From: Sedimenticola selenatireducens
GTDB taxonomy: Bacteria > Pseudomonadota > Gammaproteobacteria > Chromatiales > Chromatiaceae
Direction of reading: 5' to 3'
Length of the DNA: 64,000 bases
NCBI RefSeq assembly: GCF_007625115.1
Contig: NZ_VMNH01000010.1
Location: forward strand, 1 to 64,000
Below the pieces are notes generated by a model. That model was not told the origin of the DNA and searched no databases. It saw only the letters and a list, made by a program, of their open reading frames with translations. Below, piece after piece: positions 17,029 to 27,957 of the stretch. Each line of letters begins with the position of its first letter. Within the stretch, counting starts at the first letter, position 1. Position numbers and translations under genes: made by a program.

Positions 17029-17705
17029 GACATCACCTGCGTTGTTCTATTGCGGAATAACAGCAGCGTAATGGAAAGCGCGATAGAGACCAGCAACATT
17101 TGCTCTTTGAATAACAACAGTGCCACCAAACCACAGATCAGAGCGACCACAAACGGATAGGGTTCGCGCAACTTTTTCCACTGCTCAATCATCAACACCA
17201 TAAACAGTGCTGTCAGCGCAAAGTCCATCCCCGTGGTATCAAACTCTACATTGGCACCAAACAGGGCACCCAAGGCGCAACCCGTAACCCAGTAAGACTG
17301 GTTAAGCGCAGTCAGCGCAAGGTAATAATCCTGCTCATCGTGCCCTTCTGGCGCATGGGTACTGGTAATCAGCGAATAGGTTTCATCTGTCAGGCCAAAG
17401 ATCAGATAGAGCTTTTTAAGGCCCTTGGCACGATAACGCCCCAAAAGTGAGACACCAAAAAACATATGTCGTGAATTGAGGATGAACGTGGAGACCGCCA
17501 CTTCGAACAGCGAGGCCTGAGCAGCCAATAGCCCCACCGCCATAAACTGGGCCGCCCCGGCATAGACCGTCAAACCCATCAGCGGCGCATAAAACCACTC
17601 ATAACCCAGATTCTGAAACAGAATACCGAAGGCCATGCCCAAGGGCACATAGCCGAACATCACCGGTATAGAGGCCCTAAACGCTGCGCTCATTGTGGAG
17701 GGCAT
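17025..17705 (-). CDS. azlC: AzlC-family branched-chain amino acid exporter subunit
   Basis: Inner-membrane protein of the LIV-E type exporter. The 226-residue product has about seven membrane helices. Family signatures are visible: GYVPLGMAFG near residue 18, YAGAAQFMAVGLLA near 48, LNSRHMFFGVSL near 77, and FGLTDETYSL near 102. It is followed by azlD with a four-base overlap. Upstream (17706-17803) is the purL 3' end and a short spacer. Confidence 0.92.
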   Translation of the reverse strand: MPSTMSAAFRASIPVMFGYVPLGMAFGILFQNLGYEWFYAPLMGLTVYAGAAQFMAVGLLAAQASLFEVAVSTFILNSRHMFFGVSLLGRYRAKGLKKLYLIFGLTDETYSLITSTHAPEGHDEQDYYLALTALNQSYWVTGCALGALFGANVEFDTTGMDFALTALFMVLMIEQWKKLREPYPFVVALICGLVALLLFKEQMLLVSIALSITLLLFRNRTTQVMS

Positions 17706-17803
17706 TTATAAACTGTCCTTAGTGCATCTCATTCTGCTATCCAAGTTAGCGCCGTTGTGAATAATTTCCGGCGGTGCTAACAATCTGCCTGAATCGGAGA
17801 CAG

Positions 17804-20800
17804 CTAGCCGAGCCAGACACGAGCGTTACGGAACAGTCGCAACCAAGGCCCATCCTCGCCCCAACTATCGGGATGCCAGGAGTTGGTTACACTGCGAACC
17901 ACGCGCTCCGGATGGGGCATCATGATGGTGACGCGGCCATCTTGACTGGTCAGGCCAGAGATACCCAGTGGGGAACCATTGGGATTGGCAGGATAACGCT
18001 CGGCGATCTCACCACTGTTCTCCACATATTGCATTACGACCTGCTGGCCGACCGAGTCCAGATGATGCACATCGCGGAACTCCGCCCTTCCTTCGCCATG
18101 GGCAACAGCGATCGGCAACACCGAGCCGGCCATACCTTGCAACAGGATAGAGGCGCTCTGTTGAATTTTGACGCTCACATAACGCGCCTCAAACTGTTCA
18201 GAACGATTCCGTACAAAGTGCGGCCAGTTCTCTGCACCCGGTATCAGGTCATGCAAATTGGAGAGCATCTGGCAGCCATTGCAGACACCCAGGGAGAAGG
18301 TCTCCTGGCGCTCAAAATAGGCCTGAAACTGATCTCTGGCCCGGGGATTAAACAAGATCGATTTGGCCCACCCTTCACCGGCGCCTAATACATCACCGTA
18401 GGAAAAGCCACCACAGGCGACCAATCCCTTAAACCGGTCCAGCGCTACCCGTCCTGAGAGAATATCCGACATGTGCACATCAATACTGTCGAACCCTGCC
18501 CGGTGGAACGCATTGGCCATCTCAAGCTGACCATTAACGCCCTGCTCGCGCAAAATCGCTACCTCAGGCCGAACCCCGGTATTGATCATTGGGGCAGCCA
18601 CATCCTCCGCTGGGTCAAAGCTCAGTCTGACCTGAACACCTGGATCGCTTGCCTCGGCAATACGGTCAAACTCCTCTTGGGCGCAAGTTGGATTATCGCG
18701 CAGTTGCTGCATGGCGAAGGTGGTCTCTGACCAAGCCTGCTGCAATTCAATACGCGTCATATTCAGCCGTGCCTGTTTTCCTCGCTGAATTTCAATGCGA
18801 TCCTGATCATTCAGCGTACCGATCAGATAGGCATGATGACCTAAACCCGCATCATGGAACTGCTTGAGGACCGCATCGGTATCATTGTGTCGTACCTGAA
18901 TCACCGCCCCAAGCTCTTCATTAAACAGTACGGCCAAATCATCGTCAGCCAGGTCATCCAGTTGCACAGTTACACCGCAGTGGCCTGCAAATGCCATTTC
19001 GCAGAGGGTGGTAAACAGGCCGCCATCTGATCGGTCATGGTAGGCCAACAACAGGTCGTCTTGATTCAGATCCTGTATTACCGCAAAGAACTGCTTCAGT
19101 GCATGCGGATCATTCAGATCCGCACCCTGTCGCCCAACTTGTCGGTAGACCTGCGCCAGTGCAGACGCACCCAAACGATTCGCCCCCTTACCCAGATCAA
19201 TCAGAATAAGATCGGTGTCACCCTGATCGACCCGTAGCTGGGGCGTCAGTGTTCGCCGCACATCCGTAACCGGGGCAAAACCGCTGATGATCAAGGAGAG
19301 GGGTGCCGTCATGGCGCGCTCTTCACTCTCCTGCCGCCAGACACTTTTCATGGACATGGAGTCCTTACCGACCGGTATGGATATTCCGAGAGCCGGACAC
19401 AATTCCATACCCACCGTCTTAACGGTGGCATAGAGATTGGCATCTTCACCGACATGACCGGCCGCCGCCATCCAGTTAGCAGAGAGTTTAATGTCGCTGA
19501 TCTTTTCTATGGCTGTTGCCGCCAGATTGGTAATGGCCTCACCAATGGCCATACGACCAGAGGCTGGAGCATCAATCAACGCCAGCGGGGTACGCTCACC
19601 AATGGCCATCGCCTCACCCGCATGCCCGACGTAATCGGACAAGGTAACGGCCAGGTCTGCAACAGGCACTTGCCAGGGTCCGACCATTTGATCCCGCGCT
19701 ACCTGACCGGTAATTGAGCGATCGCCGATACTGATCAAGAAGGTTTTATTGGCTACAGAAGGTAGGCGTAACACACGCCCCGCAGCCTCATGCAAAGTTA
19801 CACCGCTAAAATCAAGCGCGGGTTTGTGGAAGGTGCGTCGCTTGACATCGCGTAACATGCGTGGCGGCTTACCAAACAGCAGCGGCATGGAGATATCGAT
19901 GGGATTATTCTCAAAATGGGCATCACCCAGCAGCAGATGCTCTTCATCCGTGGCCTCACCGACGATCGCATAGGGGCAACGCTCACGCTCGCAGATCTGT
20001 TTGAATTCGTCCAGGCGATTAATATCAATCGCCATCACGTAGCGCTCCTGCGCCTCGTTACACCAGATCTCCATGGGTGACATACCGGGCTCATCATTGG
20101 GCACGGTGCGTAGCTCAAAACGACCGCCACGTCCTGCGTCATGCACCAGTTCTGGCAAGGCATTGGAGATACCACCCGCGCCAACATCATGAATAAACAG
20201 AATCGGATTATCTGTTCCTCGTCCCCAACAACGATCAATGACCTCTTGGCAACGGCGTTCCATCTCGGGGTTGGAGCGTTGAACAGAGGCAAAGTCCAAA
20301 TCTTCAGCGGAGGTGCCACTGGCCATGGATGATGCGGCACCACCCCCCAGCCCAATCAGCATGGCCGGTCCACCCAGCACAATCAGTGGCGAACCGGCGG
20401 GGAAATCGTGCTTCTTGATATGCTCTTCGCGAATATTACCCAGGCCACCCGCCAACATGATCGGCTTGTGATATCCCCGCAGCTCATCGCCTTCCGGACC
20501 CGCCACCCGCTCTTCAAAGGTTCGGAAGTAACCACACAGATTGGGTCGACCAAATTCGTTATTGAATGATGCACCACCAATGGGCCCTTCAAGCATGATA
20601 TCCAGGGCGGAGACTATTCGATCAGGCTTTCCGAAATTCTCTTCCCACGGCTGTTCGGCACCCGGAATCCGAAGATTGGATACCGAGAAGCCGGTCAGAC
20701 CTGCCTTTGGTTTAGAACCTTTCCCCGTCGCACCTTCATCACGAATCTCGCCACCCGAACCGGTTGCAGCACCTGGGTCTGGTGAGATGGCGGTCGGATG

Positions 20801-21697
20801 ATTATGGGTCTCCACCTTCATCAGGATGTGGATAGGCTCTGCGCTGTAGTGATAGCGATGGGTATTCGCCTCAGTCAACCAACGCTGGCCCTGGTGGCCC
20901 GTCATCACCGCCGCATTATCTTTATAGGCTGACAGGACATTTTCGGGTGATTTTTCGGTGGTATTTCGAATCATCTTGAACAGCGAGTGCGTCTGCTGCT
21001 CACCGTCAATAATCCAATCCGCATTAAAAATCTTATGCCGGCAATGCTCAGAGTTGGCCTGAGCAAACATCATCAACTCCACATCGGTTGGGTTTCTCCC
21101 CAATCCCTGAAAACTCTCCACCAGATACTCTATCTCATCATCGGAGAGTGCCAGCCCAAGTTGGCCATTCGCGATTTCCAGGGCCAGCTTACCGCCACCC
21201 AGCACATCGACCGTGGTAAAGGGTTTTGGTGCTGCCTTTATGAAGAGACAAACGGCCTCGTCCATTTCGGAAAAGACCATCTCGGTCATTCTGTCATGCA
21301 GGGCTGACTGCGCGAGTGAAAGTTCAGTTTCACTAAGCGACGCACCACCCTCCAGTGTCAGGTAATAAGCGATACCTCGCTCCAGGCGATCAACCTTCTC
21401 TAGCCCACAGTTATGGGCGATATCAGTTGCCTTGGTAGACCAGGGCGAAATCGTGCCCACCCGTGGCGTCACCAGCACCAGCTGTCCGGCGGGCTCATGC
21501 TCGGCAAGATGAGGGCCATAACGCAGCACGCGTGCTAGAACGGCCTGCTCGTCACCACTAAGCGACTGATTAAGCTCTGCAAAATGAATAAACTCGGCAT
21601 ACAACCCGACCGGGCGACCTACGGCCTCGACAAGACGTCGTTCGAGTTTATTAAGACGGAAATCTGAAAGGGCTGGAGCACCACGAAGAGTGAGCAT
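17804..21697 (-). CDS. purL: Phosphoribosylformylglycinamidine synthase (large PurL)
   Basis: Fourth step of purine synthesis: converts FGAR and glutamine to FGAM with ATP. The 1297-residue single-chain enzyme has the N-terminal domain, FGAM-synthase/PurM-like domains ([33 protein letters not shown]) and a C-terminal glutaminase with [12 protein letters not shown] (catalytic Cys) and the His/Glu pair in PHPERVVR. The start at 21697 gives the canonical [15 protein letters not shown]; an in-frame start ten codons upstream is less likely. It is the last gene of the dapA-bamC operon, where other gammaproteobacteria often have purC. Confidence 0.96.
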   Translation of the reverse strand: MLTLRGAPALSDFRLNKLERRLVEAVGRPVGLYAEFIHFAELNQSLSGDEQAVLARVLRYGPHLAEHEPAGQLVLVTPRVGTISPWSTKATDIAHNCGLEKVDRLERGIAYYLTLEGGASLSETELSLAQSALHDRMTEMVFSEMDEAVCLFIKAAPKPFTTVDVLGGGKLALEIANGQLGLALSDDEIEYLVESFQGLGRNPTDVELMMFAQANSEHCRHKIFNADWIIDGEQQTHSLFKMIRNTTEKSPENVLSAYKDNAAVMTGHQGQRWLTEANTHRYHYSAEPIHILMKVETHNHPTAISPDPGAATGSGGEIRDEGATGKGSKPKAGLTGFSVSNLRIPGAEQPWEENFGKPDRIVSALDIMLEGPIGGASFNNEFGRPNLCGYFRTFEERVAGPEGDELRGYHKPIMLAGGLGNIREEHIKKHDFPAGSPLIVLGGPAMLIGLGGGAASSMASGTSAEDLDFASVQRSNPEMERRCQEVIDRCWGRGTDNPILFIHDVGAGGISNALPELVHDAGRGGRFELRTVPNDEPGMSPMEIWCNEAQERYVMAIDINRLDEFKQICERERCPYAIVGEATDEEHLLLGDAHFENNPIDISMPLLFGKPPRMLRDVKRRTFHKPALDFSGVTLHEAAGRVLRLPSVANKTFLISIGDRSITGQVARDQMVGPWQVPVADLAVTLSDYVGHAGEAMAIGERTPLALIDAPASGRMAIGEAITNLAATAIEKISDIKLSANWMAAAGHVGEDANLYATVKTVGMELCPALGISIPVGKDSMSMKSVWRQESEERAMTAPLSLIISGFAPVTDVRRTLTPQLRVDQGDTDLILIDLGKGANRLGASALAQVYRQVGRQGADLNDPHALKQFFAVIQDLNQDDLLLAYHDRSDGGLFTTLCEMAFAGHCGVTVQLDDLADDDLAVLFNEELGAVIQVRHNDTDAVLKQFHDAGLGHHAYLIGTLNDQDRIEIQRGKQARLNMTRIELQQAWSETTFAMQQLRDNPTCAQEEFDRIAEASDPGVQVRLSFDPAEDVAAPMINTGVRPEVAILREQGVNGQLEMANAFHRAGFDSIDVHMSDILSGRVALDRFKGLVACGGFSYGDVLGAGEGWAKSILFNPRARDQFQAYFERQETFSLGVCNGCQMLSNLHDLIPGAENWPHFVRNRSEQFEARYVSVKIQQSASILLQGMAGSVLPIAVAHGEGRAEFRDVHHLDSVGQQVVMQYVENSGEIAERYPANPNGSPLGISGLTSQDGRVTIMMPHPERVVRSVTNSWHPDSWGEDGPWLRLFRNARVWLG

Positions 21698-21806
21698 GGA
21701 GTACCTTATTGGTGAATGGAAAACCAAATCGGCAATGATACTCCAAGCCGATGAAAATTTCCGCCCCGTAACGGACCCCTCTCAGTGGAAAATGCGCGTT
21801 TTTTAC

Positions 21807-22217
21807 TCAATCAAGTGATTCGATACGACGCCGATGATAGAGGGAGTAATAGCGTATCCGCGCCGGGGCATGCGCAATCCACCCGGAGATGAGGATAATC
21901 AGGATAAACAGCTCAGCCTTCAATTCAGGAAAGGGGGATATCAGAGCCAACAGCAGCAGTTTGACGAATACCGCCTGCCCCCTCAGCTGAAAGAGCCAGA
22001 TACCATTTGAGTAGATCGATATAAGGGACAAACCCACACCAGAGATGAGCGTCAGGTAAAGATAGAGTTGCCAGCTCTGATCCACCGCCGGGTAGAGAAA
22101 TCCCGCCCCCAGGCCACCCAAGCCAACCAGATGAGTTGTCCTGAATAACACATTCATCCAGCGCTGACCCGGGAGAAATCTTGACTCTTGTGGGAAAAAC
22201 CAGGCTTTAAACGCCAT
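21807..22217 (-). CDS. Unknown four-helix membrane protein
   Basis: I do not recognise a family. The 136-residue product starts MAFKAWFFPQESRFLPGQRW and then has four hydrophobic segments (about 25-45, 48-66, 80-95 and 97-115) with a basic Arg/Tyr-rich tail (ARIRYYSLYHRRR). It lies three bases after the MBL-hydrolase gene and about 110 bases before purL, so it is part of the same transcript. Confidence 0.75.
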   Translation of the reverse strand: MAFKAWFFPQESRFLPGQRWMNVLFRTTHLVGLGGLGAGFLYPAVDQSWQLYLYLTLISGVGLSLISIYSNGIWLFQLRGQAVFVKLLLLALISPFPELKAELFILIILISGWIAHAPARIRYYSLYHRRRIESLD

Positions 22218-22220
22218 ACT

Positions 22221-22982
22221 TTAGACCTCAAACCAGGGACTTACGTCTGATTGATTCGTCAGGGTAAGTCGTGAGGCCAGTTGTGGCAATCGACTTAGAA
22301 TCGACTCCCGCACTTTATCAGGGTGGTTATTTTTTTCGCTCACATGCGCCACCACAAGATGACGCAGCCGATCATGATCAATATCCGCCAGCAGTGCGGT
22401 GGCCTGCTCATTATTCAGATGACCCAACCGACCTCCTACCCGACGCTGTAGGGACGGTGGATAGGGCCCAGAGGCTAGCATTGCTTGATCGTGATTAAAT
22501 TCAAGCAACAAGGCATTGATGCCTAATAACATCTCCTGGATGTGGGGTGTAATCATCCCCGTGTCAGTGAGAACGCCCAACCGGCAGTCGGATTCTGCAA
22601 ATACATACTGCACCGGTTCACGTGCATCATGGGGAACGGGATAGGGCTGCACGGTGAGTGCCCCAATTTCGAAGGGGGACTGATGACTATGAATCAGCCT
22701 CAGCTCAGGCAGGTCTCCGCAACGGTTCTGTTGATGGGTACCGTGGGTAATCCACACGGGGATGCCATACCGTCGAGCCAGAGGTCCTACGCCCCTGATG
22801 TGATCCTGGTGTTCATGGGTGACCAGAATCCCATCCAAACTCTCCGGCATTACATCCAGCAACGCCAATCGCCGCACAACCTCTCGGGCCGGATAGCCAC
22901 AATCCAGCAGCAAGCGGGTACCACCACCCTCAATGAGCGTGGCATTCCCCCGACTACCACTACCCAATGAGGCAAAACGCAC
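22221..22982 (-). CDS. MBL-fold metallohydrolase, YycJ/WalJ type
   Basis: Probable two-metal phosphodiesterase or nuclease of the metallo-beta-lactamase fold. The 253-residue product starts MRFASLGSGSRGNATLIEGG and has the metal motif THEHQDHIRG (about 55-64), with later ligands in PHDAREP, LTDTGM and LEFNHD. This N-terminus is typical of YycJ/WalJ proteins, linked in other bacteria to DNA processing and cell-wall signalling. In pseudomonads a related gene also follows bamC, so the position is conserved. Confidence 0.88.
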   Translation of the reverse strand: MRFASLGSGSRGNATLIEGGGTRLLLDCGYPAREVVRRLALLDVMPESLDGILVTHEHQDHIRGVGPLARRYGIPVWITHGTHQQNRCGDLPELRLIHSHQSPFEIGALTVQPYPVPHDAREPVQYVFAESDCRLGVLTDTGMITPHIQEMLLGINALLLEFNHDQAMLASGPYPPSLQRRVGGRLGHLNNEQATALLADIDHDRLRHLVVAHVSEKNNHPDKVRESILSRLPQLASRLTLTNQSDVSPWFEV

Positions 22983-23010
22983 TAAATCATCCGCTATCTA
23001 TCGAAGTATC

Positions 23011-24168
23011 TTACTGAAGCTGCTCATGCAGAAGCGTCAGAATACGCAGGGCCGTTTCAGAATTCTCCTGTACACCCTCTTTATTCCTGACCTCTACGCG
23101 GGTTCCGCGCCCATCTGCTTCCAGCCCCACCTGATACTGACTCTCTTTATCGATGTTCTGATCATTATCACGCCAGAATGCCAACTTGGATAACAGACCA
23201 GGCTCTTCTGTCTCCTTTAATGGATCGTTGTAACGCACATAATAGACCCGCTTTGTGATGTCGCGATCCTCTACCGCAAAGCCGACACGATCCAGGGCAA
23301 CACCTGTCAGTCGCCAGGCCCTGTTCAGCTCTTCATCCATCAGCAGTAGCACTTCACTGCTGTTGCGAACCAGCCTTGAGCGAGCCTGAACCGCACCAGT
23401 CCGCGCCAGTGAAGAGCGGGATTGCTGATCAGCGACTCCCATATAGTTCATGATACGGCGAAGCATTTCTGCTTCAAGCCCATGATCCGTGGGCCGGGGA
23501 TTCCAAACAGTTCGCTCTGGATCACCGCCGCCATCTAGGATGTACTTCTCCTCCATACCCCGATGAGTAAGGTAGAGCTCAGTGATTCCATCAGTAGTGG
23601 CCGGTTCTATGCGCAGACGGTACTGATCACGTGTAGCTGCCGAATAGGCCCCTTCAAAGACCGACCGAATCTTATCGGTGATGAAATCATTCTTGATATC
23701 GGCACGATTCTCTAACCAATCGGTCACCATCACACCGACCGTCGGATCCTGTTGCGATAACAGAATGCCATTCTCTTGCCAGAAGGCGACCGTCTTATAC
23801 CAGACATCATCGGGCGAGCCCTGGATCCGTAACCAGCGCTGATTGCCATCACGCATCACCTCGATCTTCTCTATCTTAGGCAATACACCAGTTCGAGTGG
23901 CTACCCTGCCCTGAATCCGTTCCCGTTCCAGCTGTCCCGAAAGCGTTGTGGCCTCGGCACGAGAAGAGCCTGGGATAACCAGCTGATCATTGATCGTGCT
24001 TTTGGTGAGATCTGGGGGTATCTCCAGATTAGTACCCGCATCTTTAGCCTTCTTATACTCAACCTTGCGGTCAGGTAAAACATCTTCCACACTCGGAAGT
24101 GCACCGCAGCCAGCAACCAAGCTGGCAATCAAGAGTGAAACCAGTTTGTTTCGGTAGTTCAAAGCCAT
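23011..24168 (-). CDS. bamC: Outer membrane protein assembly factor BamC
   Basis: Lipoprotein subunit of the BAM complex that inserts beta-barrel proteins into the outer membrane. The 385-residue product has a lipobox (LVAGC, about 18-22), the unstructured N-terminal lasso segment with DVLPDRKVEYKKA and LEIPPDLTK that binds BamD, then two helix-grip domains (about 115-230 and 280-385). It is slightly longer than in E. coli. It directly follows dapA, the arrangement found in most gammaproteobacteria. Confidence 0.93.
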   Translation of the reverse strand: MALNYRNKLVSLLIASLVAGCGALPSVEDVLPDRKVEYKKAKDAGTNLEIPPDLTKSTINDQLVIPGSSRAEATTLSGQLERERIQGRVATRTGVLPKIEKIEVMRDGNQRWLRIQGSPDDVWYKTVAFWQENGILLSQQDPTVGVMVTDWLENRADIKNDFITDKIRSVFEGAYSAATRDQYRLRIEPATTDGITELYLTHRGMEEKYILDGGGDPERTVWNPRPTDHGLEAEMLRRIMNYMGVADQQSRSSLARTGAVQARSRLVRNSSEVLLLMDEELNRAWRLTGVALDRVGFAVEDRDITKRVYYVRYNDPLKETEEPGLLSKLAFWRDNDQNIDKESQYQVGLEADGRGTRVEVRNKEGVQENSETALRILTLLHEQLQ

Positions 24169-24209
24169 TATTTAAATAAACCTTATTATCGCCTCAATGC
24201 GGGCGTTTT

Positions 24210-25085
24210 TTAGAGAATACCGGCGGCAACCATTGATTGGCGCAACGGGGCTTGATAAGCCTCAGCAAACCATGTCAATGGCAGACGAATACCCTTGGGT
24301 ATAAGACCCATCTCAGCCAACGCCCATTTAACCGGAATTGGATTCGATTCCAAAAACAGGTCACGATGCAGCGCAGCCAGCGTAGCGTCTATACGGGCGG
24401 CCTCATCAGCATCCCCATTCCTTGCCGCCGTGATCATTTGATGCATGGCCGCGGGTGCAATATTGGCAGTCACTGAAATGGTTCCGACACCGCCCAGCAG
24501 AATAAATTCACGGGATGTCGCATCATCGCCGGTAATGAGTGCAAAATCGCCGCCGCACAACGCCTTCAACTGCGCAACGCGATCCAGTTGCCCGGTCGCC
24601 TCCTTGATGCCCACAATATTCTTTATTGCAGAGAGTCTGCCTACCGTTTCCGGCAGCATGTCGCAAGCCGTTCTGCCCGGGACGTTATACAGTAGCTGGG
24701 GAATATCCACAGCCTCTGCTACCGCTTTGAAGTGCTGAAAAAGCCCTTCCTGGGTGGGTTTGTTGTAATAAGGGGTGACCAATAGACAACCGTCTGCACC
24801 GGCTTCTTTAGCACAGCGCGTCAGCTGGATTGCTTCTGTCGTGGAGTTTGCACCAGTCCCGGCGATGACTGGCACCCGCTTATTGGTATAGCTGACAACT
24901 TGCCGTATGACTTCGCAATGCTCCTGTTCATCCAGGGTTGCAGACTCACCTGTCGTGCCCACAGCTACAATGGCATCGGTACCCTGCTCAACGTGCCAGT
25001 TCACCAGCGCACGCAAGCTATTCTCATCAACGCTGCCGTCTTCCCGCATTGGGGTAACGAGCGCTACCATACTGCCTTGAAACAT
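24210..25085 (-). CDS. dapA: 4-hydroxy-tetrahydrodipicolinate synthase DapA
   Basis: Condenses pyruvate with aspartate semialdehyde in the lysine/diaminopimelate pathway. The 291-residue TIM barrel has GTTGES (about 45), LLYNVPGRT with the catalytic Tyr (about 133) and GIKEATG with the Schiff-base Lys (about 161). The ATG at 25085 has a GGAG ribosome site; an in-frame TTG five codons upstream is less likely. First gene of the dapA-bamC-MBL-membrane protein-purL operon and divergent from gcvR. Confidence 0.97.
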   Translation of the reverse strand: MFQGSMVALVTPMREDGSVDENSLRALVNWHVEQGTDAIVAVGTTGESATLDEQEHCEVIRQVVSYTNKRVPVIAGTGANSTTEAIQLTRCAKEAGADGCLLVTPYYNKPTQEGLFQHFKAVAEAVDIPQLLYNVPGRTACDMLPETVGRLSAIKNIVGIKEATGQLDRVAQLKALCGGDFALITGDDATSREFILLGGVGTISVTANIAPAAMHQMITAARNGDADEAARIDATLAALHRDLFLESNPIPVKWALAEMGLIPKGIRLPLTWFAEAYQAPLRQSMVAAGIL

Positions 25086-25366
25086 GTGAAAAAACTCCAA
25101 ATAACCGGCTCAATCGCCCATTCTAAAACGCCTGATTGGACGCTGACAAGGCGGAGCGCTAACTCTACAGAACTCGGATCTGCAAATCGAGCTCAACCCA
25201 TTGTAATTCATCGCTATTTGATTTGTTACAGTGAAGTAAAACTTATTCAAGAGTTTGTGATTAAATGGTAATCAGACAGTTTGCTAACAAAAACCCAACC
25301 AGAACAAGACAAGTGAACCCTGGGGACGCTACACTCAAGGTAAATCAACAGGAGTAACGATAATCT

Positions 25367-25903
25367 ATGTCCACTCAGAACTACTTGGTTATATCTGCAC
25401 TCGGAAAAGACCGCCCCGGCATCGTTGACGCTTTATCAAAATCAATTCTGGAATTTGGCTGCAATATTACTGACAGCCGCATGACCGTACTGGGAGGGGA
25501 GTTCGCCATTCTGCTCATGGTAGAAGGCAACTGGAATACCCTGACCAAGATGGAAGAGTCTATCGCCGGACTTGAGCAGCAGCTCAGCCTGACCATCATC
25601 GCCAAGCGAACGGAACAGCGCGATAGAAGTAATCCGTTCCTCCCCTATGTGGTAGAAGTCGTTTCACTGGATCATCCTGGCATCGTCCATCAACTGGCCA
25701 GCTTCTTTTCAAAACGAAGCATCAATATCGAAGACATGGCCACCACCAGTTATGCCGCGCCACACACCGGCACAATGATGTTCTCGGTGCACATGACAGT
25801 CGGAATCCCCGCCGATATTCATATCGCCTCGCTCAGGGACGAATTCATGGAATTTTGTGACGCTATTAATCTAGATGCCATCATCGAGCCAGCCCAGCGC
25901 TGA
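25367..25903 (+). CDS. gcvR: GcvR-type ACT-domain regulator
   Basis: Protein of two ACT domains (about 5-80 and 92-170). In E. coli GcvR binds GcvA and represses the glycine cleavage genes when glycine is low. The first domain begins LVISALGKDRPGIVDALSKS and the second VVEVVSLDHPGIVHQLASFF, both with the ligand-binding DxPGIV loop. The 178-residue length is normal. It is divergent from dapA as in E. coli. The target regulator is not in the window. Confidence 0.9.
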   Translation: MSTQNYLVISALGKDRPGIVDALSKSILEFGCNITDSRMTVLGGEFAILLMVEGNWNTLTKMEESIAGLEQQLSLTIIAKRTEQRDRSNPFLPYVVEVVSLDHPGIVHQLASFFSKRSINIEDMATTSYAAPHTGTMMFSVHMTVGIPADIHIASLRDEFMEFCDAINLDAIIEPAQR

Positions 25904-25946
25904 TCAGCTACTGAATCAATTTTCTCATTGCAGGTAATACACAAGA

Positions 25947-27353
25947 ATGAATGACCAGGATAAGAAGCGCCTGTTCGTGCTGGACACCAATGTGCTAATG
26001 CATGATCCCACCTCCATCTTCCGCTTTCAGGAGCACGACATCTTCCTCCCAATGGTGGTACTGGAAGAGCTGGACAAGGGCAAGAAGGGCATGTCCGAAG
26101 TGGCACGTAATGTCCGCCAGGTTTCCCGCTTTCTCGATGAACTAATGTCGGGCGCGAGCAAGCAGGAAATTGATGCGGGCCTACCCCTACCCACGCCAAG
26201 CAACGGTAAAAGCGTTGAGCCCATGGTACCGGGTCGCCTCTATTTCCAAACCACTACGCTGGCCAATAATCTGCCGACCTCTTTGCCAGGAAATACACCT
26301 GACAACAATATCCTGAGTACCGCATTAACACTGCAACAAGCCCATCCCGAGCTGGATGTCGTACTGATCTCCAAGGATATTAATCTAAGGATAAAGGCCG
26401 CTGTCGTCGGCATCCCTGCTGAGGATTACTACAACGACCAGGTGCTGGATGATGTTGACCTACTGTATAGCGGTGAAGCAGAACTGAGCAGCGACTTTTG
26501 GGAGAGCCACAGCAAAGACCTGGATTCCTGGCAAGAGGAGGGGCGCACTTTTTATCGCATCAAGGGTAGCGACACCCAGGAGTGGTACCCCAATCAATGC
26601 CTCTTCCTGGACGATGAGACCAACTTCGAAGCGATTGTGCGACGCCGGGATGGTGATGACGCCATCATTGAGATGGCCACCGATTATCGTAGCCAAAACC
26701 ATGCCGTATGGGGTATTCGCGCACGCAACCGGGAGCAGAATTTTGCCATCAATATGTTGATGGATCCTGAAGTTGATTTTGTATCACTGCTCGGTACCGC
26801 CGGCACGGGCAAGACGCTCCTTGCACTGGCAGCGGGACTCACGCAAACGCTGGATCTGAATATCTATCGCGAGATTATCATGACCCGGGTAACCGTACCT
26901 GTAGGTGAGGACATCGGTTTCTTGCCCGGCACTGAAGAAGAGAAAATGACGCCGTGGATGGGTGCCCTGATGGATAATCTTGAGGTATTGACCCAGACCG
27001 AAGGGGGTGAATGGGGGCGCGCTGCAACCGATGATCTGTTGCGATCCAGGATTCGTATCCACTCACTCAATTTTATGCGTGGCCGAACATTCTTAAAGAA
27101 GTACATCATTCTGGATGAGGCCCAGAACCTCACGTCCAAGCAGATGAAGACGCTGATCACCCGTGCCGGCCCTGGCACCAAGATTGTCTGCCTGGGTAAT
27201 GTGGCGCAGATTGACACGCCTTATCTGACCGAAACCACCTCTGGGCTCACCTACGTAGTTGATCGATTCAAGGACTGGAATCACAGTGGCCATATCACGT
27301 TACTGAGAGGTGAACGTTCCCGTCTGGCTGACTACGCTTCGGACACCCTGTAA
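25947..27353 (+). CDS. PhoH-family ATPase with N-terminal PIN domain (YlaK type)
   Basis: A 468-residue two-domain protein. Residues 1-150 form a PIN ribonuclease domain (LFVLDTNVLMHDP with the first catalytic Asp, LEELDKGKKG, and DNNILSTAL). Residues 240-468 form the PhoH ATPase with Walker A GTAGTGKTLLALAAG and Walker B IILDEAQN. PIN-PhoH proteins are thought to act as ATP-dependent RNA helicase-ribonucleases. It starts 44 bases after gcvR on the same strand and probably shares its transcript. Confidence 0.92.
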   Translation: MNDQDKKRLFVLDTNVLMHDPTSIFRFQEHDIFLPMVVLEELDKGKKGMSEVARNVRQVSRFLDELMSGASKQEIDAGLPLPTPSNGKSVEPMVPGRLYFQTTTLANNLPTSLPGNTPDNNILSTALTLQQAHPELDVVLISKDINLRIKAAVVGIPAEDYYNDQVLDDVDLLYSGEAELSSDFWESHSKDLDSWQEEGRTFYRIKGSDTQEWYPNQCLFLDDETNFEAIVRRRDGDDAIIEMATDYRSQNHAVWGIRARNREQNFAINMLMDPEVDFVSLLGTAGTGKTLLALAAGLTQTLDLNIYREIIMTRVTVPVGEDIGFLPGTEEEKMTPWMGALMDNLEVLTQTEGGEWGRAATDDLLRSRIRIHSLNFMRGRTFLKKYIILDEAQNLTSKQMKTLITRAGPGTKIVCLGNVAQIDTPYLTETTSGLTYVVDRFKDWNHSGHITLLRGERSRLADYASDTL

Positions 27354-27365
27354 TAACCAGCAAAT

Positions 27366-27394
27366 CCAGGCAGGTTCGTTAGAAACCTGCCTGG
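27366..27394 (+). terminator. Hairpin after the PIN-PhoH gene
   Basis: An 11-bp stem (27366-27376 with 27384-27394) lies just past the stop codon and overlaps the 3' end of the converging nudB. The U-tract is weak on both strands, so termination strength is uncertain. Confidence 0.45.
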
Positions 27395-27840
27395 CTGTTG
27401 AGCAAGTGCAAAATCGCAGCACGATTGGTCCAAGAACTGGCTCGATGTGCAGCCTGTGATACGCCTAGCCAACGCATCTCGCTGTGTTCATCCGCATTAA
27501 GCTTTATCAAGCGCCTTGAAGGCAGGCGCAGATAAAAGAGATGCTCCCTGTTGTAGTGCGCAGAAGGTGAGAATCGTTTGCGCCAGGCGGGCAGAATAGG
27601 AAATCGTTCAGTATGTCGGGCATCCAGAAGCTTGCCACTGTGTCGAAGCCCCGTCTCTTCAAACAGTTCACGGGCGGCCGCATCACGGGGCGTCTCCCCC
27701 CTCTTCAGGCTCCCGGTAACCGATTGCCAAAAACCCTTTGGATGGGTGCGATTCAACATCAGCACCTCGCCCTGATCCGTATAGATCACAACTAAAACAG
27801 ACTCTGGACGCTTGTACAGACAGCTCAAAGGAATACTCAT
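27379..27840 (-). CDS. nudB: Dihydroneopterin triphosphate pyrophosphatase NudB
   Basis: Nudix hydrolase that removes pyrophosphate from dihydroneopterin triphosphate in folate synthesis. The 153-residue product has a complete Nudix box (GSLKRGETPRDAAARELFEE, then TGL at about residues 40-62), KRPESVLVVIY near the N-terminus and FWQSVTGS before the box, as in E. coli NudB. The start at 27840 gives the normal length. It lies downstream of aspS beyond a strong terminator; the aspS-nudB order matches E. coli and its relatives. Confidence 0.92.
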   Translation of the reverse strand: MSIPLSCLYKRPESVLVVIYTDQGEVLMLNRTHPKGFWQSVTGSLKRGETPRDAAARELFEETGLRHSGKLLDARHTERFPILPAWRKRFSPSAHYNREHLFYLRLPSRRLIKLNADEHSEMRWLGVSQAAHRASSWTNRAAILHLLNSQAGF

Positions 27841-27906
27841 CAAGGTGATGTCAGGCCAGCAGTCACTCACCGGGAATGCCTCGCCTGACAGATTATCGTA
27901 CAAAAT

Positions 27907-27941
27907 AAAAGCCCAGCGGAAGGCCTCTCCCGCTGGGCTTT
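27907..27941 (-). terminator. Rho-independent terminator after aspS
   Basis: A perfect 12-bp GC-rich stem (AAAGCCCAGCGG with CCGCTGGGCTTT) lies 17 bases past the aspS stop and runs into TTTTATTTT on the minus strand. nudB starts about 65 bases beyond, so it must rely on read-through or its own promoter. Confidence 0.88.
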
Positions 27942-27957
27942 CTACACCAAAAGAACG

